This document shows positions 34,299-45,186 of a stretch of 64,000 bases of DNA, piece by piece. The stretch is taken from assembly GCF_027474845.2 (NCBI RefSeq), contig NZ_CP107031.2, positions 744,001 to 808,000 of the forward strand, read 5' to 3'. The DNA is from Maribacter aestuarii (GTDB lineage Bacteria; Bacteroidota; Bacteroidia; Flavobacteriales; Flavobacteriaceae). The translations under genes were made by a program, and so were the position numbers. The notes under the pieces were generated by a model. It ran no database searches. It was not told the DNA's origin and saw only the letters and a list, made by a program, of their open reading frames with translations. The number at the start of each line of letters is the position of its first letter. Within the stretch, counting starts at the first letter, position 1.

Positions 34299-35819
34299 TT
34301 ATAAATCTTCCTTTAGAATTGCTATCATCGTTTTTACACCATCCCTATAGTTGCCAATCCTAAGATTTTCATTGGGGCTATGCTGATTATTGTCTCTATT
34401 TACCGTAGGTACCGTTACCGCAGGGATACCTAAAGTGGTCACGAAAGGAGATATTGGGATAGACCCTCCACTCATTCTAATACGGATGGGATTTTCTCCA
34501 AATGCATTTTTCAAGGCCTTGGTCAACCACTGACCAACCTTGGAATCAAAGTCGGTTCGAAAAGACTGATAGGATATTTCAGAAGTAAAGGTTACGATTT
34601 TATCATATTCCAATCGCTGTTCTCGTGTGGGTTCTTTAGCCGTTATAAAGTATCCCTGAGCAGCCACATGATCTTTTATCAACTGAATTAATAGCTCTGG
34701 ATCAGATTCCAGTACCAAACGAACATCAATTTCTGCCCTTGCCCAACCTGGAATTATGGTACGGACCTTTTCATCAATCCAACCGGACTGCATACCTCGG
34801 ATATTCAAAGATGGATATTGGATGGCTTCCTGATAATAGTCTCCTACTTTATCCGTAGAAACAATCTGTAGTCTTTCCTTAATCTCTTCTTCATTGTCCG
34901 GAACATCCTTTAAGATTCGCTCTGTTTCAGCATCTATAGTTATTCCGTCATAAAACCCAGGAATCGTTACTCTCCCTTCATCATCCTTCATGGAGGCTAA
35001 AAGTTTTGCTAAACGCAGCGCGGGATTGGGTGCGTAATTACCAAAATGACCACTATGCTGTGGAACTACTGGTCCATAGGTCGTAAGGGTGATTGTGGCA
35101 ATACCCCTAGCTCCGAAAGTTAAAGTCGGCTTATTACTTATATGCCGTGGGCCATCAAAAATAATTAACATATCCGCCTCAAGAAGTTCTGCGTTTTCGG
35201 TTACAGCATTTGGCAATCTTGGAGAACCCAGTTCCTCCTCAAAATCCATAATGACCTTAATATTATAATTTGGGGTGATTTCTTCTGAAGCCAAAGCATC
35301 AAGTGCAGTTAAAAACATCGCTACGGGCCCTTTTGCATCGCTTGCAGAGCGTGCAAAAATTCGCCATTCATCATCCATTTGTTCATTAGCTTCCCACGGA
35401 ACTTCTTCCCATTCATTTTCATCCTTTTTCTTTTTGAGAACGGGTTTGTACGGATTTTCTTGGAACCATCGTGTGCTGTCCACAGGCTGACCATCCAATT
35501 GTAGATAAATCAAAACCGTCTCCAGAGCATTTGGATGTTTCCTTTCTGCAAGTAAAAGAGGTGCATGCGAAGTCTCTATGCGTTTGGTTTCAAATCCACG
35601 CTCACCGAAGGCTTTTTCGCACCAGATCACGTTCCGCTCTATATGCGCAGGATAAAAAGCGTCGTTGGGTATGCTCAACAAGTCCTTTAACAGCGGAATA
35701 CTGGCATCTGCGTATTTATCCGAAAGCCGGTCCAACTCATCAGGGCTTTGCGATTGTGTGAATTGAATAAATAAAAAACATGCAACATTCAGCAATAGAA
35801 AAGGGATATGTTTAGTCAT
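34299..35819 (-). CDS. Secreted M20-family peptidase
   Basis: About 506 residues with a signal peptide (PFLLLNVACFLFIQFTQS). Zinc-site residues fit M20 dipeptidases: an Asp in IYLQLDGQPVD, the Asp-Ala of ARSASDAKGPVAMFL, the Glu pair DFEEELGS and a late His in NQHSPNENLR. Substrate is probably a peptide taken up in the periplasm. The start is taken at the ATG before TKHIPF (35819); an upstream start adds nine residues. Confidence 0.82.
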   Translation of the reverse strand: MTKHIPFLLLNVACFLFIQFTQSQSPDELDRLSDKYADASIPLLKDLLSIPNDAFYPAHIERNVIWCEKAFGERGFETKRIETSHAPLLLAERKHPNALETVLIYLQLDGQPVDSTRWFQENPYKPVLKKKKDENEWEEVPWEANEQMDDEWRIFARSASDAKGPVAMFLTALDALASEEITPNYNIKVIMDFEEELGSPRLPNAVTENAELLEADMLIIFDGPRHISNKPTLTFGARGIATITLTTYGPVVPQHSGHFGNYAPNPALRLAKLLASMKDDEGRVTIPGFYDGITIDAETERILKDVPDNEEEIKERLQIVSTDKVGDYYQEAIQYPSLNIRGMQSGWIDEKVRTIIPGWARAEIDVRLVLESDPELLIQLIKDHVAAQGYFITAKEPTREQRLEYDKIVTFTSEISYQSFRTDFDSKVGQWLTKALKNAFGENPIRIRMSGGSIPISPFVTTLGIPAVTVPTVNRDNNQHSPNENLRIGNYRDGVKTMIAILKEDL

Positions 35820-35892
35820 CTTTTGGAAGTTTATTGGACATTCCATAAAAATAACAAATATCCCTCTATCTCAATATTTCTTTTTTAAGCCC

Positions 35893-36350
35893 CTAGAATT
35901 TTAGAGCTAAACCTATTCCTTCTTGGGAAGGTACCAATCTATAGGTAGTTTTTCCTAGACTGTCGTTAAATTCCAAAATGGCATTCTTCTTGTTCTTGTT
36001 AGCCAAGCAATAAAAAATAGAGCCCACTATTGCAGTACTTGCAAAACCAATAATTTGAGCCGTAGTGCTTTTATCTTCATTTTCATTGACTAAATACCAT
36101 ATACCAAAACCTAAGTTGGCCGTGCGGTAATAAAAGTTACGCCATACTGCTTTTTGGCTTTTGACCAATAAACTTGGGAGGCCGGATTGTTGTCCATTGC
36201 CATAGCAAATTCCTTCCATGTCATTTTTTCCTTATCCTGATAAAATTGGTTACCCCACGCACCTTGAAAAACAGTAATCTCTTGGGCGGACATATTTGAG
36301 GTGAAAAAGGTAATAACGGATAGAATTAAAAATTCTTTTATAGTTTTCAT
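35893..36350 (-). pseudogene. Secreted small protein, paralogue 2, frameshifted
   Basis: The first frame (36350 to 36111) gives a signal peptide and QEITVFQGAWGNQFYQDKEKM...YWSKAKKQYGVTFITARPT, then stops. The second frame continues as NLGFGIWYLVNENEDKST...YRLVPSQEGIGLALKF. Together they match paralogue 1 at 33734-34222 end to end. One base appears to be missing near 36120 (CGGCC, expected one more G). Either an assembly error or a dead gene. Confidence 0.65.
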
Positions 36351-36449
36351 GCAGATATCATTTTTGATTAGTTAAAATAAATTTTATAAACAAAAAATAA
36401 AATAGTGGAAGTTTAGTATTTTTTTATGATTATCGATAGGACTATAATT

Positions 36450-37016
36450 CTACAGGACCGTCAGTACTATATTTCTAAATCGTACAGTTCCCAAGCCAGC
36501 CGCTTGCAATGCAATATAGCCTTTGCCCAAATCGTCATTTTCCAAATCGGCCGTGAGGTTTCCATTTATCCATGCCTTAATTCTATTTCCTTTACATCTA
36601 ATCGTATAGGTATTCCATGTATTTGTGGTTTCAACATACAAAATCGGTTTTGCCCTGGATACTATTGCTCCCGTCCTTTCATTTTGATCGGGATGATCAT
36701 CCCAAATGTTAATCTCGTAACAATCTGTGTAACTTAGTTCGGATTCAGAACACCGAACAAAAATTCCTGAGTTTATGGTTTCGTCGGGATAGAACTGCAG
36801 CTCAAGTTCAAAATCTTCGTAAACCTCTTTTGTCATGATAAAGCCTGAACCTCTTAGTAGTGTTGCTGTAATTTCATCATCGGAAAACTCCCATTTGGCA
36901 TCACCTTTCTGTATCCAATCCCTATTACCATTATTTTCGAATAGCGGCACACCTTGCTGACAAGAGGTGTAAGATAAAACAAGGCTTACGAAAAAAATTA
37001 ATTTCAAATATTTCAT
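36450..37016 (-). CDS. DUF1080 (3-keto-disaccharide hydrolase-like) lipoprotein
   Basis: A 188-residue lipoprotein (VLSYTSC lipobox) with a jelly-roll lectin-like domain: WIQKGDAKWEFSDDEITATL, DFELELQFYPDETINSGIFVRCSE, YEINIWDDHPDQ and ENDDLGKGYIALQAAG are DUF1080 landmarks. The family includes glycoside-binding and 3-keto-glycoside hydrolases. It follows the amidohydrolase gene with no gap, so they are one operon. Confidence 0.78.
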   Translation of the reverse strand: MKYLKLIFFVSLVLSYTSCQQGVPLFENNGNRDWIQKGDAKWEFSDDEITATLLRGSGFIMTKEVYEDFELELQFYPDETINSGIFVRCSESELSYTDCYEINIWDDHPDQNERTGAIVSRAKPILYVETTNTWNTYTIRCKGNRIKAWINGNLTADLENDDLGKGYIALQAAGLGTVRFRNIVLTVL

Positions 37017-38108
37017 CTACTGCAGTTCCAAAAAATTAACTACATTTTCATAGTAAATTTTTCTTAAAACATCCTCTGATAATCCCAGACCGATATTTTT
37101 TTGACCGCGCTCTGCAACGGAATCTTTGGAGCTTACATACGTCCATAAACGATTGTAGTCATTTTGAAGGTCCTGTTCTTCATCTTCGAGTTCTATTTCT
37201 GTTTTCCCTTCTTGTGGACTAGAGTTCCCATAATCTGTTCCAAAGAAAATGCGGTTCTGATACTTTTCAAAAAATCCACTAACCTTATCGGAATCCTGAC
37301 CTACCAAATCGCCAAAACGAGCAGCGGTTTCCACATACATATTCGGAAATTTATCCAAGCGTTCCGCAACCATATCCACATCATGGGACATACTTCCTAA
37401 ATGCGCACATAAAATCTTTAAATCAGGGTTGCGGGAAATCCAATTGTCCCGGGCTTTAATAATGGTTTCATAGGAAGGTATTTCAGGATGTTGGAAAGCA
37501 TGGTATTCCGGATTGTTCTTATAATAGCCATAGTGTGGATTGTTAGGATCGTCCAAAGGACGCCAAGCTTGTACCGGTTCTCCTATATGCGCCATTACGG
37601 GAATTTTTTGGGCTTCCAGGAAATCCCATATGGGCTGCAATCTCTCATCATCTATTTGTATAAACTTACCGGATGCATCTTTTGTTACCATTCCAAAGTT
37701 CTTCCAAACTTTAACCATCCGAGCCCCTTGTTCAATTTCATGTTTTAAGCGATCAATTTGTCTATCGGCAAAATCCGGTGCATCAATCCCTACGCCAATT
37801 AAAGAAGTGCAGAGAAAAAATAAATCTGGTTGAGCTTGGGAAAGAATAAGATATTCATCCCAACTACGCCCAATACCTAGAGAATCTGCTTTGGACACAT
37901 CTACAAGTATTCCCTGCATATTCCATTTGTTGAAAAAGTTCTTAAAATAATCCCGTTCATATTTAAAGTGCGCATGGACGTCAATTTTTTTAATGGTTTC
38001 TTGCCTCAGAGAAGTGGTTTCAGCTTCTTCTGACCCATTTTGTTTTTTTTCGGACTTACAGGCCATTAAAGCAACAAGTGCAATAATGATATACTTGGCG
38101 TTTTTCAA
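37017..38108 (-). CDS. Amidohydrolase-2 family lipoprotein
   Basis: A 363-residue lipoprotein (ALVALMAC lipobox). Metal site residues are IDVHAHFKYERD (HxH), VMAHIGEP, LCAHLGS and FFGTDYG. These are the expected ligands of an amidohydrolase-related TIM barrel. Substrate unknown; operon partner DUF1080 hints at sugar or plant/algal polysaccharide chemistry, but this is inference. Confidence 0.78.
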   Translation of the reverse strand: MKNAKYIIIALVALMACKSEKKQNGSEEAETTSLRQETIKKIDVHAHFKYERDYFKNFFNKWNMQGILVDVSKADSLGIGRSWDEYLILSQAQPDLFFLCTSLIGVGIDAPDFADRQIDRLKHEIEQGARMVKVWKNFGMVTKDASGKFIQIDDERLQPIWDFLEAQKIPVMAHIGEPVQAWRPLDDPNNPHYGYYKNNPEYHAFQHPEIPSYETIIKARDNWISRNPDLKILCAHLGSMSHDVDMVAERLDKFPNMYVETAARFGDLVGQDSDKVSGFFEKYQNRIFFGTDYGNSSPQEGKTEIELEDEEQDLQNDYNRLWTYVSSKDSVAERGQKNIGLGLSEDVLRKIYYENVVNFLELQ

Positions 38109-38157
38109 AATTAAAGGTTTTAGGTTGCTTCTTTAAATATACAGAAACAATCAAATT

Positions 38158-39306
38158 CTATGAAAGACTATCGTTGAAGTTTTCAGTTAAAAATATTTGA
38201 ATTATCTCATCAAGTTCGTCCTGAACATTTGGATTTGTACAGTTTACGAGTATTGAAAAAACCATTTTTTCATTGGGATAGACAAAAAAGTTGGAATATC
38301 CTCCTATTCCATTTCCGATATGCCCAAAGTAGGGCCTTCCCTTAATATCTTCACTGACCTGCCACCCTAGGCCGTAATAAGTCGGTTCTCCGTTGATGAT
38401 TTCCGAAGTCAAAAATTGGCCTAAAACGGAATCATTTGAAACTTTTTTCTCCAAATAAGCTTGTCCCAGTTTGGCAATGTCCGACGATGTGGATAGGTAT
38501 CCTCCCCCGGCAAGCTTATAAAAATTATTCACTGAAATAGCTTTTCGGAAACCGTCCCGGTTTTTGGTATAAAAACTGGAAATTTCTTCAGTTTGTTCGC
38601 GTGGAGTTGAGAATTCTTTGTTATTTTCTGAGCCAAACTCGGCTCCGATTGACTTTACAATAGGTGCTGGAGTAAATGTATTGGACATCCCCAAAGGCTT
38701 CAAAACTGTTTGATGAACATATTGCTCAAAAGGAATTCCGCTGGCCTCCTGCATTGCCAATGAAATTAGTACCCAGTCGTAACTATTATAGAAGTAACCC
38801 GTTCCAGGTTCAAAAAGCAAATCATCTGCTGCAAAGACTTCGATACTTTCTTTGATTGAGTAAGGTTGGTTCAACCCATATTCTGTTCCACGGTATCCTC
38901 TAATACCTGCGGTATGGCCCGCCAAGTTACGGATGGTAAAATCCCATTTCTTTTTAGGATAGTAGGGTACGTATTTATAAAAAGAAGCATCCAAATCTAT
39001 AATTCCCTCAGAAACCATCTGTGCTAGAGCGGTAGCGGCAATAGGTTTGGAAACACTGGCAATACGGAATATAGAGTTTTGCGGATCCACAAACTTTTTG
39101 GTATCTAAGTCAGCGTAACCAAATCCTTTTCGAAAAACAACCTCTCCTTCTTTAATAACCGTAATAGCTAACCCAGGTACTCTACGTTCTACAATTAAGT
39201 TCTGCAAAATAGTATCAGCTCTTAACAAGCCCATTAATTTGGAGTCACTTCCTAGAAAATGTTTCGAGGCAAAAAGATTTAAGATAAATTTTTTGATAGG
39301 GTTCAT
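38158..39306 (-). CDS. Serine hydrolase (beta-lactamase/PBP4* family)
   Basis: A 382-residue class C beta-lactamase-like serine hydrolase. The active-site SxxK is SVSKPI (about residue 85), the Tyr-x-Asn motif is YNSYD, and the third element is HIGNGIGG (HxG type). Such proteins act as D-aminopeptidases, esterases or peptidoglycan enzymes. No clear signal peptide, although a short N-terminal hydrophobic stretch is present. Confidence 0.8.
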   Translation of the reverse strand: MNPIKKFILNLFASKHFLGSDSKLMGLLRADTILQNLIVERRVPGLAITVIKEGEVVFRKGFGYADLDTKKFVDPQNSIFRIASVSKPIAATALAQMVSEGIIDLDASFYKYVPYYPKKKWDFTIRNLAGHTAGIRGYRGTEYGLNQPYSIKESIEVFAADDLLFEPGTGYFYNSYDWVLISLAMQEASGIPFEQYVHQTVLKPLGMSNTFTPAPIVKSIGAEFGSENNKEFSTPREQTEEISSFYTKNRDGFRKAISVNNFYKLAGGGYLSTSSDIAKLGQAYLEKKVSNDSVLGQFLTSEIINGEPTYYGLGWQVSEDIKGRPYFGHIGNGIGGYSNFFVYPNEKMVFSILVNCTNPNVQDELDEIIQIFLTENFNDSLS

Positions 39307-39450
39307 AACCTCATTATGAATCTAGCCTTATAATCTAGACATTTTAAACTTTTCTAATCACAAGCTTTTGGACTTTGTTTTATGCCCATCCCCACCGAAC
39401 CCTCTGGTATATAGCCATCTTCCACTTAACCAGAAAGGGGATTTTATACA

Positions 39451-40227
39451 TTAATCTTTAAAAATCAACTTACCATTAAAAAGCTCCTCTACCTCAATGA
39501 CAGATGGCCGGTTAAAGCTAATTACATTTCCGTAACCGCGAATTGTACCTCTTATCGCCGATTCGGGAAGTATCAACAAGTCATTGGAACCTCGGTGATT
39601 TAAATTAATGTTTTGGGCAATGAGGTTTTCCGCTTCTATTCGTGAATCACCTGCAGCTACATTTAAGCTGAGATTTTCAGTTGTTCCCGATAGTTTGAAA
39701 TAGGCAATGCCATTGACAACAACGCTTACGGAAGTAGCGTTCAATGTCATATCGAATTCGCCATCCGTAGTTTCCGCTTCTGGCTCATTAAAGCTTTCGG
39801 AGAACAAGGCAAGGTTTGGGTAATCAAGAACTCCGTCACTTTTTATGGCAAGGCCAGTGCTACTCCGTATTTGCGTAATATTTGGAGATGTTACATAAAT
39901 TGTGGTCACACCATATTCTCGGAAGAAATTACAACCATTTTCATTCCGAAGTACAAGTCTATCCCCTTCTACCACTACGCTTACTTCCTCCCTTAAAAAC
40001 TCTCCGGTTTCTATTTCAACTTTTTGGATATCGCCCTGTTTTAAAACCAAGGCTACTTTCTCAAAGACAGTAATTTTGTCAAAATTAGGAAGCATTATTT
40101 CCTGTCTAACCAAATCCCCTGCATTTTGCAAGCAGTCGGGAGCAGCGTCTGTAGAACAGGAGGAGATGCAGATGAGTATAGGAAGAATGATAAGGGCCAT
40201 TCTCTTAGCTCGAGAAGACACTCCCAT
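39451..40227 (-). CDS. Head-GIN (DUF2807) lipoprotein
   Basis: About 258 residues, with a lipoprotein signal (ALIILPILICISSC). The rest is a repetitive beta-helix-like domain of the DUF2807 'putative auto-transporter adhesin, head GIN' type (FDKITVFEKVALVLKQGD, VEGDRLVLRNENGC, VAAGDSRIEAENL). The function is unknown. The start is placed at the ATG of MGVSS (40227); an upstream ATG at 40272 and a downstream one at 40200 also exist. Confidence 0.7.
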   Translation of the reverse strand: MGVSSRAKRMALIILPILICISSCSTDAAPDCLQNAGDLVRQEIMLPNFDKITVFEKVALVLKQGDIQKVEIETGEFLREEVSVVVEGDRLVLRNENGCNFFREYGVTTIYVTSPNITQIRSSTGLAIKSDGVLDYPNLALFSESFNEPEAETTDGEFDMTLNATSVSVVVNGIAYFKLSGTTENLSLNVAAGDSRIEAENLIAQNINLNHRGSNDLLILPESAIRGTIRGYGNVISFNRPSVIEVEELFNGKLIFKD

Positions 40228-40292
40228 ACTTCCCCTAAAAGAAAAATCTATTCTAATTTTGTGACTAACCATTTACTCTTTACACTTTTACT

Positions 40293-41393
40293 TTAAAAAC
40301 GAAATCCAACTCCAAATTCTAAGGCTTCGGCTGCCGCCCCGTGGGATTTTAACGTTATCGAACCAAATACGGTTTCACCAAAATATCGTTTTAAACCTAC
40401 CCTATTGTACAATCGCCCTTCAAAATCAAATGGATAATATACGTAATAACCCAGCTGGGTGATGACACTCATTTTATTAATGAACAACTCATGTCCTATG
40501 AACACACCGGCCCTTTTAAAATCATCATCTGCCGAAACATTATTTTCAGGAAAGGCAATGGATTGAAACCGAATAAGTTCTTTCAAGAAATTAGAAAAAA
40601 AGATGTCCGTTCCCAATTGAATGGCGCTTTTTCTCCCCAGGCGTTTTTCGGCATATCCTGAAAGCACAATAAATCCATACTGTCCCGACCCAATTTCATC
40701 ACTCTCATTTAAGCCACTTCTAAAAACAAAATTATATTTAATCGGTTCTTTAATTTTTTCATTTTCGGTTTTGCCTATATATTCAAGTTCCACTCCCTCA
40801 TCCAAATCATAAACCAAACCAGCGTTAAAAGCGAAAGTATTCGTTGAAGTATTGGGCGCCCTAAAATTGGCATTTGAATAATGAATAAGCGATATCCCCG
40901 CTTTGATACCCAATCCTTTAAAAATATTCTCTTTGTGATAATTCAGCATTAAATAAGTGGAACTCATAAAGTCGGAACCATAGGCATTATTCCTAAAATT
41001 TGTCTCACGGTCATAAGGATTGGTGTTATAAGCAATTCCTTGACCAATTCTAAATTGTACGTTCCGTTTTAGTAGATAAAAATTATAGTGGGCGTAAAGT
41101 CCAAAGTTTCTTCCCAAGGTTTCGCTGTTCATATCTTGATAAATGAACGAAGCACCATAATCCGGATAGTTATACAATGCCTCCCACTCCTGTGACCCGT
41201 AGGTTTTTCTATTTAAACCTAGAATTACCCCGCCGGGATGATCAGTTATCAAATGTGTAATATCCGTATTATGAAGCAGTACGGAACCATAAAATTGATT
41301 AGCGTCTACGGTAAACTTCTTCACCTCAGTATTTTCCTGAGAATAAGAAATAGAAACCCAAAAAAGTAGGCCAATAAGGAACTTAAGTTTCAT
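40293..41393 (-). CDS. PagL-like acyloxyacyl hydrolase, outer-membrane barrel
   Basis: About 366 residues with a signal peptide (FLIGLLFWVSISYS, before QEN). The barrel-like sequence has a LIHYSNANFRAPN segment, matching the His-x-Ser active site of lipid A 3-O-deacylases (PagL family), and ends in FGVGFRF. It may trim lipid A or be a barrel of related fold. The start is taken at MKLKF (41393); ATG 41402 adds three residues. Confidence 0.72.
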   Translation of the reverse strand: MKLKFLIGLLFWVSISYSQENTEVKKFTVDANQFYGSVLLHNTDITHLITDHPGGVILGLNRKTYGSQEWEALYNYPDYGASFIYQDMNSETLGRNFGLYAHYNFYLLKRNVQFRIGQGIAYNTNPYDRETNFRNNAYGSDFMSSTYLMLNYHKENIFKGLGIKAGISLIHYSNANFRAPNTSTNTFAFNAGLVYDLDEGVELEYIGKTENEKIKEPIKYNFVFRSGLNESDEIGSGQYGFIVLSGYAEKRLGRKSAIQLGTDIFFSNFLKELIRFQSIAFPENNVSADDDFKRAGVFIGHELFINKMSVITQLGYYVYYPFDFEGRLYNRVGLKRYFGETVFGSITLKSHGAAAEALEFGVGFRF

Positions 41394-41492
41394 GGGATTC
41401 AAAGGTAGTTATGAAGTAGGAAACACAAGGTATAAGAGTTATAAAAAGTGAAGGTTATCGAAACTATTTGAAAGACACTTGAAAACTCGTAC

Positions 41493-42446
41493 CTAAAAAA
41501 TCTCCTGTGCTATCGCCTTTATATTATCGGATTTACCCATAGAATAGTAATGTAATACAGGTACCCCGGCATCTCTCAATTCCCTTGATTGTTGAACTCC
41601 CCATTCAATTCCTACTTGACGAACGGCCTTATTATCCTCACAGGCATCAACGGCATCGATCAAATCTTGCGGAAGATCGATACGGAAAATCTGGGGGAGT
41701 AGCTGCAAATGTCGCTTGACCGCAATAGGTTTGATCCCAGGAATAATGGGCACATTAATTCCCATATCTTTTACCGCATCAACAAAATTAAAATACTTTT
41801 TATTATCAAAGAACATTTGGGTCACTACATAATCTGCTCCCGCGTCCACTTTTTCTTTCAGCCGTTTCAAATCCGATTGTAATGACGGAGCTTCCAAATG
41901 TTTTTCTGGGTAACCCGCTACCCCAATACAAAAATCAGCGCAATCATCCGTCTCAATGACTTCATGAAGATATTTGCCACAGTTCAGATTTTGAATTTGC
42001 TTGACAAGGCCATTTGCGTACTTATGACCTCCTTTTGTAGGTTCAAAATATTGTTCCTCTCTCATGGCATCACCCCTCAAAGCCATTACGTTATCAATGC
42101 CTAAATAATGACAGTCAACCAACAAATATTCGGTTTCCTCTTTCGTGAATCCACCGCAGAGCACATGTGGAACGGTATCTACATCGTATTTATGTTTAAT
42201 GGAAGCACAAATTCCCACCGTGCCGGGTCGCATTCGCGTGAGTTTTTTGTCCAAAAGACCATCACGATCTATGTAAACATACTCTTCACGAGAAGTGGTC
42301 ACATCAATAAATGGAGGTTTAAATTCCATCAATGGATTAATATTATCGTACAATTCTTGAATATTGCGTCCTTTTACAGGAGGAATTATCTCGAAGGAAA
42401 ACAAGGTCTTTCCGTTAGCCTCTTTTATATGATCTGTTACTTTCAT
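41493..42446 (-). CDS. metF: 5,10-methylenetetrahydrofolate reductase
   Basis: A 317-residue FAD-dependent TIM-barrel enzyme that makes 5-methyl-THF for MetH. Landmarks are FSFEIIPPVKGRN, DNVMALRGD, DADYVVTQMFFDN-type (GADYVVTQMFFDN) and IIPGIKPI. It follows metH2 with a 12-base gap and is the last gene of the SAM-riboswitch operon. Confidence 0.93.
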   Translation of the reverse strand: MKVTDHIKEANGKTLFSFEIIPPVKGRNIQELYDNINPLMEFKPPFIDVTTSREEYVYIDRDGLLDKKLTRMRPGTVGICASIKHKYDVDTVPHVLCGGFTKEETEYLLVDCHYLGIDNVMALRGDAMREEQYFEPTKGGHKYANGLVKQIQNLNCGKYLHEVIETDDCADFCIGVAGYPEKHLEAPSLQSDLKRLKEKVDAGADYVVTQMFFDNKKYFNFVDAVKDMGINVPIIPGIKPIAVKRHLQLLPQIFRIDLPQDLIDAVDACEDNKAVRQVGIEWGVQQSRELRDAGVPVLHYYSMGKSDNIKAIAQEIF

Positions 42447-42458
42447 ACTTAAAACAAA

Positions 42459-45186
42459 TTAGTCATCGGCAATGTTAGGTGCCAGCCATTTTAATGCTTT
42501 CTCCATCGAAATGCCTTTTCGTTCCGCGTAATCCTTGACTTGATCTTCCTTTATTTTACCCAATCCAAAGTAAAGCGCTTCGGGGTTTCCAAAATAATAA
42601 CCCGAAACGGAAGACGCTGGCCACATTGCCAAACTCTCCGTCAATTTTACACCAATTTTTTCCTCAACTTGTAGCATTTCCCAAATCGTCAATTTTTCCA
42701 AATGATCAGGACAGGCCGGATAACCAGGTGCCGGCCGTATTCCCTTATACTTCTCTTCAATTAAAGCTGCATTGTTAAGATTTTCATTAGCCGCATACCC
42801 CCAGTGTTTCGTTCGGATTTCTTTATGCAAATATTCAGCGAAAGCTTCTGCCAATCTATCTGACAAGGCTTTTACTAGTATTGAATTATAATCGTCCAAA
42901 TTCGTTTCATATACAGCGGCCAATTCCTCTGTCCCAAAACCTGTAGTAACACAAAAACAGCCGATATAATCTTGTTCACCGGTTTCTTTAGGAGCTATAA
43001 AATCGGCAAGCGCATAATCCGGAACGCCTTCCTTGCGCTGCAATTGTTGGCGTAGCGTTCGGAAAATGTAACTCTTTTTCACCTACGTTAACTTGAATAT
43101 CGTCATCCATAATCGAGTGGGCAGGAAAAAGTCCAAAAATGCCTTTGGCCTTCAATTTTTTCTCTTTCAATATTTCCGCTAACATTTTCTGGGCATCTTC
43201 AAAAAGTTCCGCGGCTTGTGGGCCTACAATATCATCCTTAAGTATATCAGGATATTTTCCATGCAACTCCCAGCTTCTAAAAAATGGTGTCCAGTCAATG
43301 AATGGAACCAATTTTTCGAGCTCCAAATCCTCGATTATTTGAATTCCCAACTTATTCGGCTTCACAATTTCGGAAGTGTTCCAATCAATTCGGAATTTAT
43401 TTCGTCGCGCCGCTTCAAGGGTTTTGTATTCTTTGTGTTGCGAGCGATTCAGAAATTTTTCCCTGCAAACATCATAATCCGCTTTTACCGATTTTTTATA
43501 GCTATCAGAGGTTTCTTTTTGTAATAAATCCCCGACCACGGTAACGGCACGGGAGGCATCATTGACATATACTACGGCCTGACTGTATTGTGGGTCGATT
43601 TTAACGGCAGTATGTGCTTTACTGGTCGTTGCCCCGCCTATCAATAATGGAACCTTAAAATTCTGCCGTTCCATTTCCTTTGCGAGGTGCACCATTTCGT
43701 CGAGAGATGGCGTTATCAAACCACTTAATCCGATAACATCTACGTTGTGTTCAATAGCCGAAGCAATTATTTTTTCTGGGGGAACCATAACGCCCAAATC
43801 AACAATTTCATAGTTGTTACAGGCCAGTACAACACTCACGATGTTTTTACCAATGTCGTGTACATCACCCTTTACGGTCGCCATCAATATTTTTCCTGCT
43901 CCTTTCTTATCCCCCGCTTGCGGATTCAAGAGCTTCTCCTCTTCAATATATGGCAAGAGATGCGCCACGGCCTTTTTCATCACTCGGGCCGACTTTACGA
44001 CTTGTGGCAAGAACATTTTTCCGCTTCCAAAAAGGTCGCCGACAACATTCATACCGGTCATCAAATGACCTTCAATAACCTCGATAGGCTTATCGGAAGC
44101 TTGTCGAGCCTCTTCGACGTCCTCAACAATATATTGGTCGATACCTTTAACCAAAGCACGCGTGATTCTATCCTGCAACGGTTCTTCACGCCATGACAAA
44201 TCGACCTTGTTTTCTTTGGCCTTTCCTACCACCGATTCAGCGAAATCGATCAACCGCTCGGTAGCATTGTCCCTGCGATTCAGCATTACGTCTTCTACAC
44301 GTTCCAACAAATCTTTTGGGATGTCATCGTAAACCTCCAGCATGGTTGGGTTTACGATACCAATGTTCATTCCTGCCTTTATTGCATGATAAAGAAAAAC
44401 TGAATGCATGGCCTCTCGTACAGGGTTATTTCCCCTAAAAGAAAATGATACATTGCTCACGCCTCCACTTACACTTGCATACGGTAAATTTTCACGCACC
44501 CATTTGGTCGCCTCGATAAAATCCAGGGCGTTACGCTTATGTTCATCCATTCCAGTTGCTACTGGAAAAACATTCAGGTCAAAAATGATATCCTCAGGAG
44601 GAAAACCAACCTTATTGACTAGAATGTCGTACGATCGTTTCGAAATTTCGATGCGGCGGTCATAGCTATCGGCTTGGCCGACCTCATCGAAGGCCATTAC
44701 GATGACCGCAGCTCCATATCTTTTTATCAACTTAGCATGATGAATAAACTCAGCTTCCCCTTCTTTCAGACTAATGGAATTCACTACGCATTTGCCCTGC
44801 ACAACTTGTAATCCCGCCTCGATGATTTCCCATTTAGAACTATCAATCATGATGGGCACTCTAGCGATATCTGGTTCGGCAATAACCAAATTCAAGAACT
44901 TGACCATGGCCGCCCTTCCATCGATTAGGCCATCGTCCATATTAATATCGATTATCTGCGCTCCACCTTCGACCTGATCTCGGGCAATGTCCAAAGCCTC
45001 TTCAAACTTTTCTTCTTTGATTAAACGTAGAAACTTTTTTGAACCGGCCACATTAGTCCGTTCGCCCACGTTTATGAAATTGCTTTCGGGAGTGACGACT
45101 AGTGGCTCTAAGCCGCTTAACTTTAGGCATCTAGTTGTTAGTTGTCGATTGTCGGTTGTCGGTATTTGTGAATTGCCTTGAGTCAT
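42459..45186 (-). pseudogene. metH: Methionine synthase MetH, folate/B12/activation part, with one frameshift
   Basis: The first frame (45186 to 42988) has the pterin-binding domain ([16 protein letters not shown]), the cobalamin cap and B12 domain ([18 protein letters not shown] with the His ligand, and [14 protein letters not shown]) and the start of the activation domain. The second frame (43082 to 42459) supplies the rest of the activation domain, [33 protein letters not shown] to the end. They join at GGT GAA AA.. with five A (43075-43079) where four would keep the frame. The homocysteine-binding part is a separate gene, metH1. The start codon overlaps the stop of the IVP gene (TGATG). 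The first ~20 residues are encoded by a period-7 repeat. Confidence 0.85.
45134..45175 (-). repeat. Period-7 array, left arm of the IVP element
   Basis: In steps of seven the + strand reads GTTGTTA, GTTGTCG, ATTGTCG, GTTGTCG, then degenerate units. On the - strand it is translated as part of the N-terminus of MetH2 (TTDNRQLTT). Its complement matches the right arm at 45554-45588. Confidence 0.7.

Noticed and set aside
39307..39450. Terminator between the serine hydrolase and the DUF2807 gene
   Set aside because: CTCTGG/CCAGA-type arms exist but the loop is long and no T run follows on the coding strand.
44408..44665. Overlapping + strand frames inside metH2 and other long genes
   Set aside because: These are antisense shadows of conserved coding sequence, with no start context or domain.
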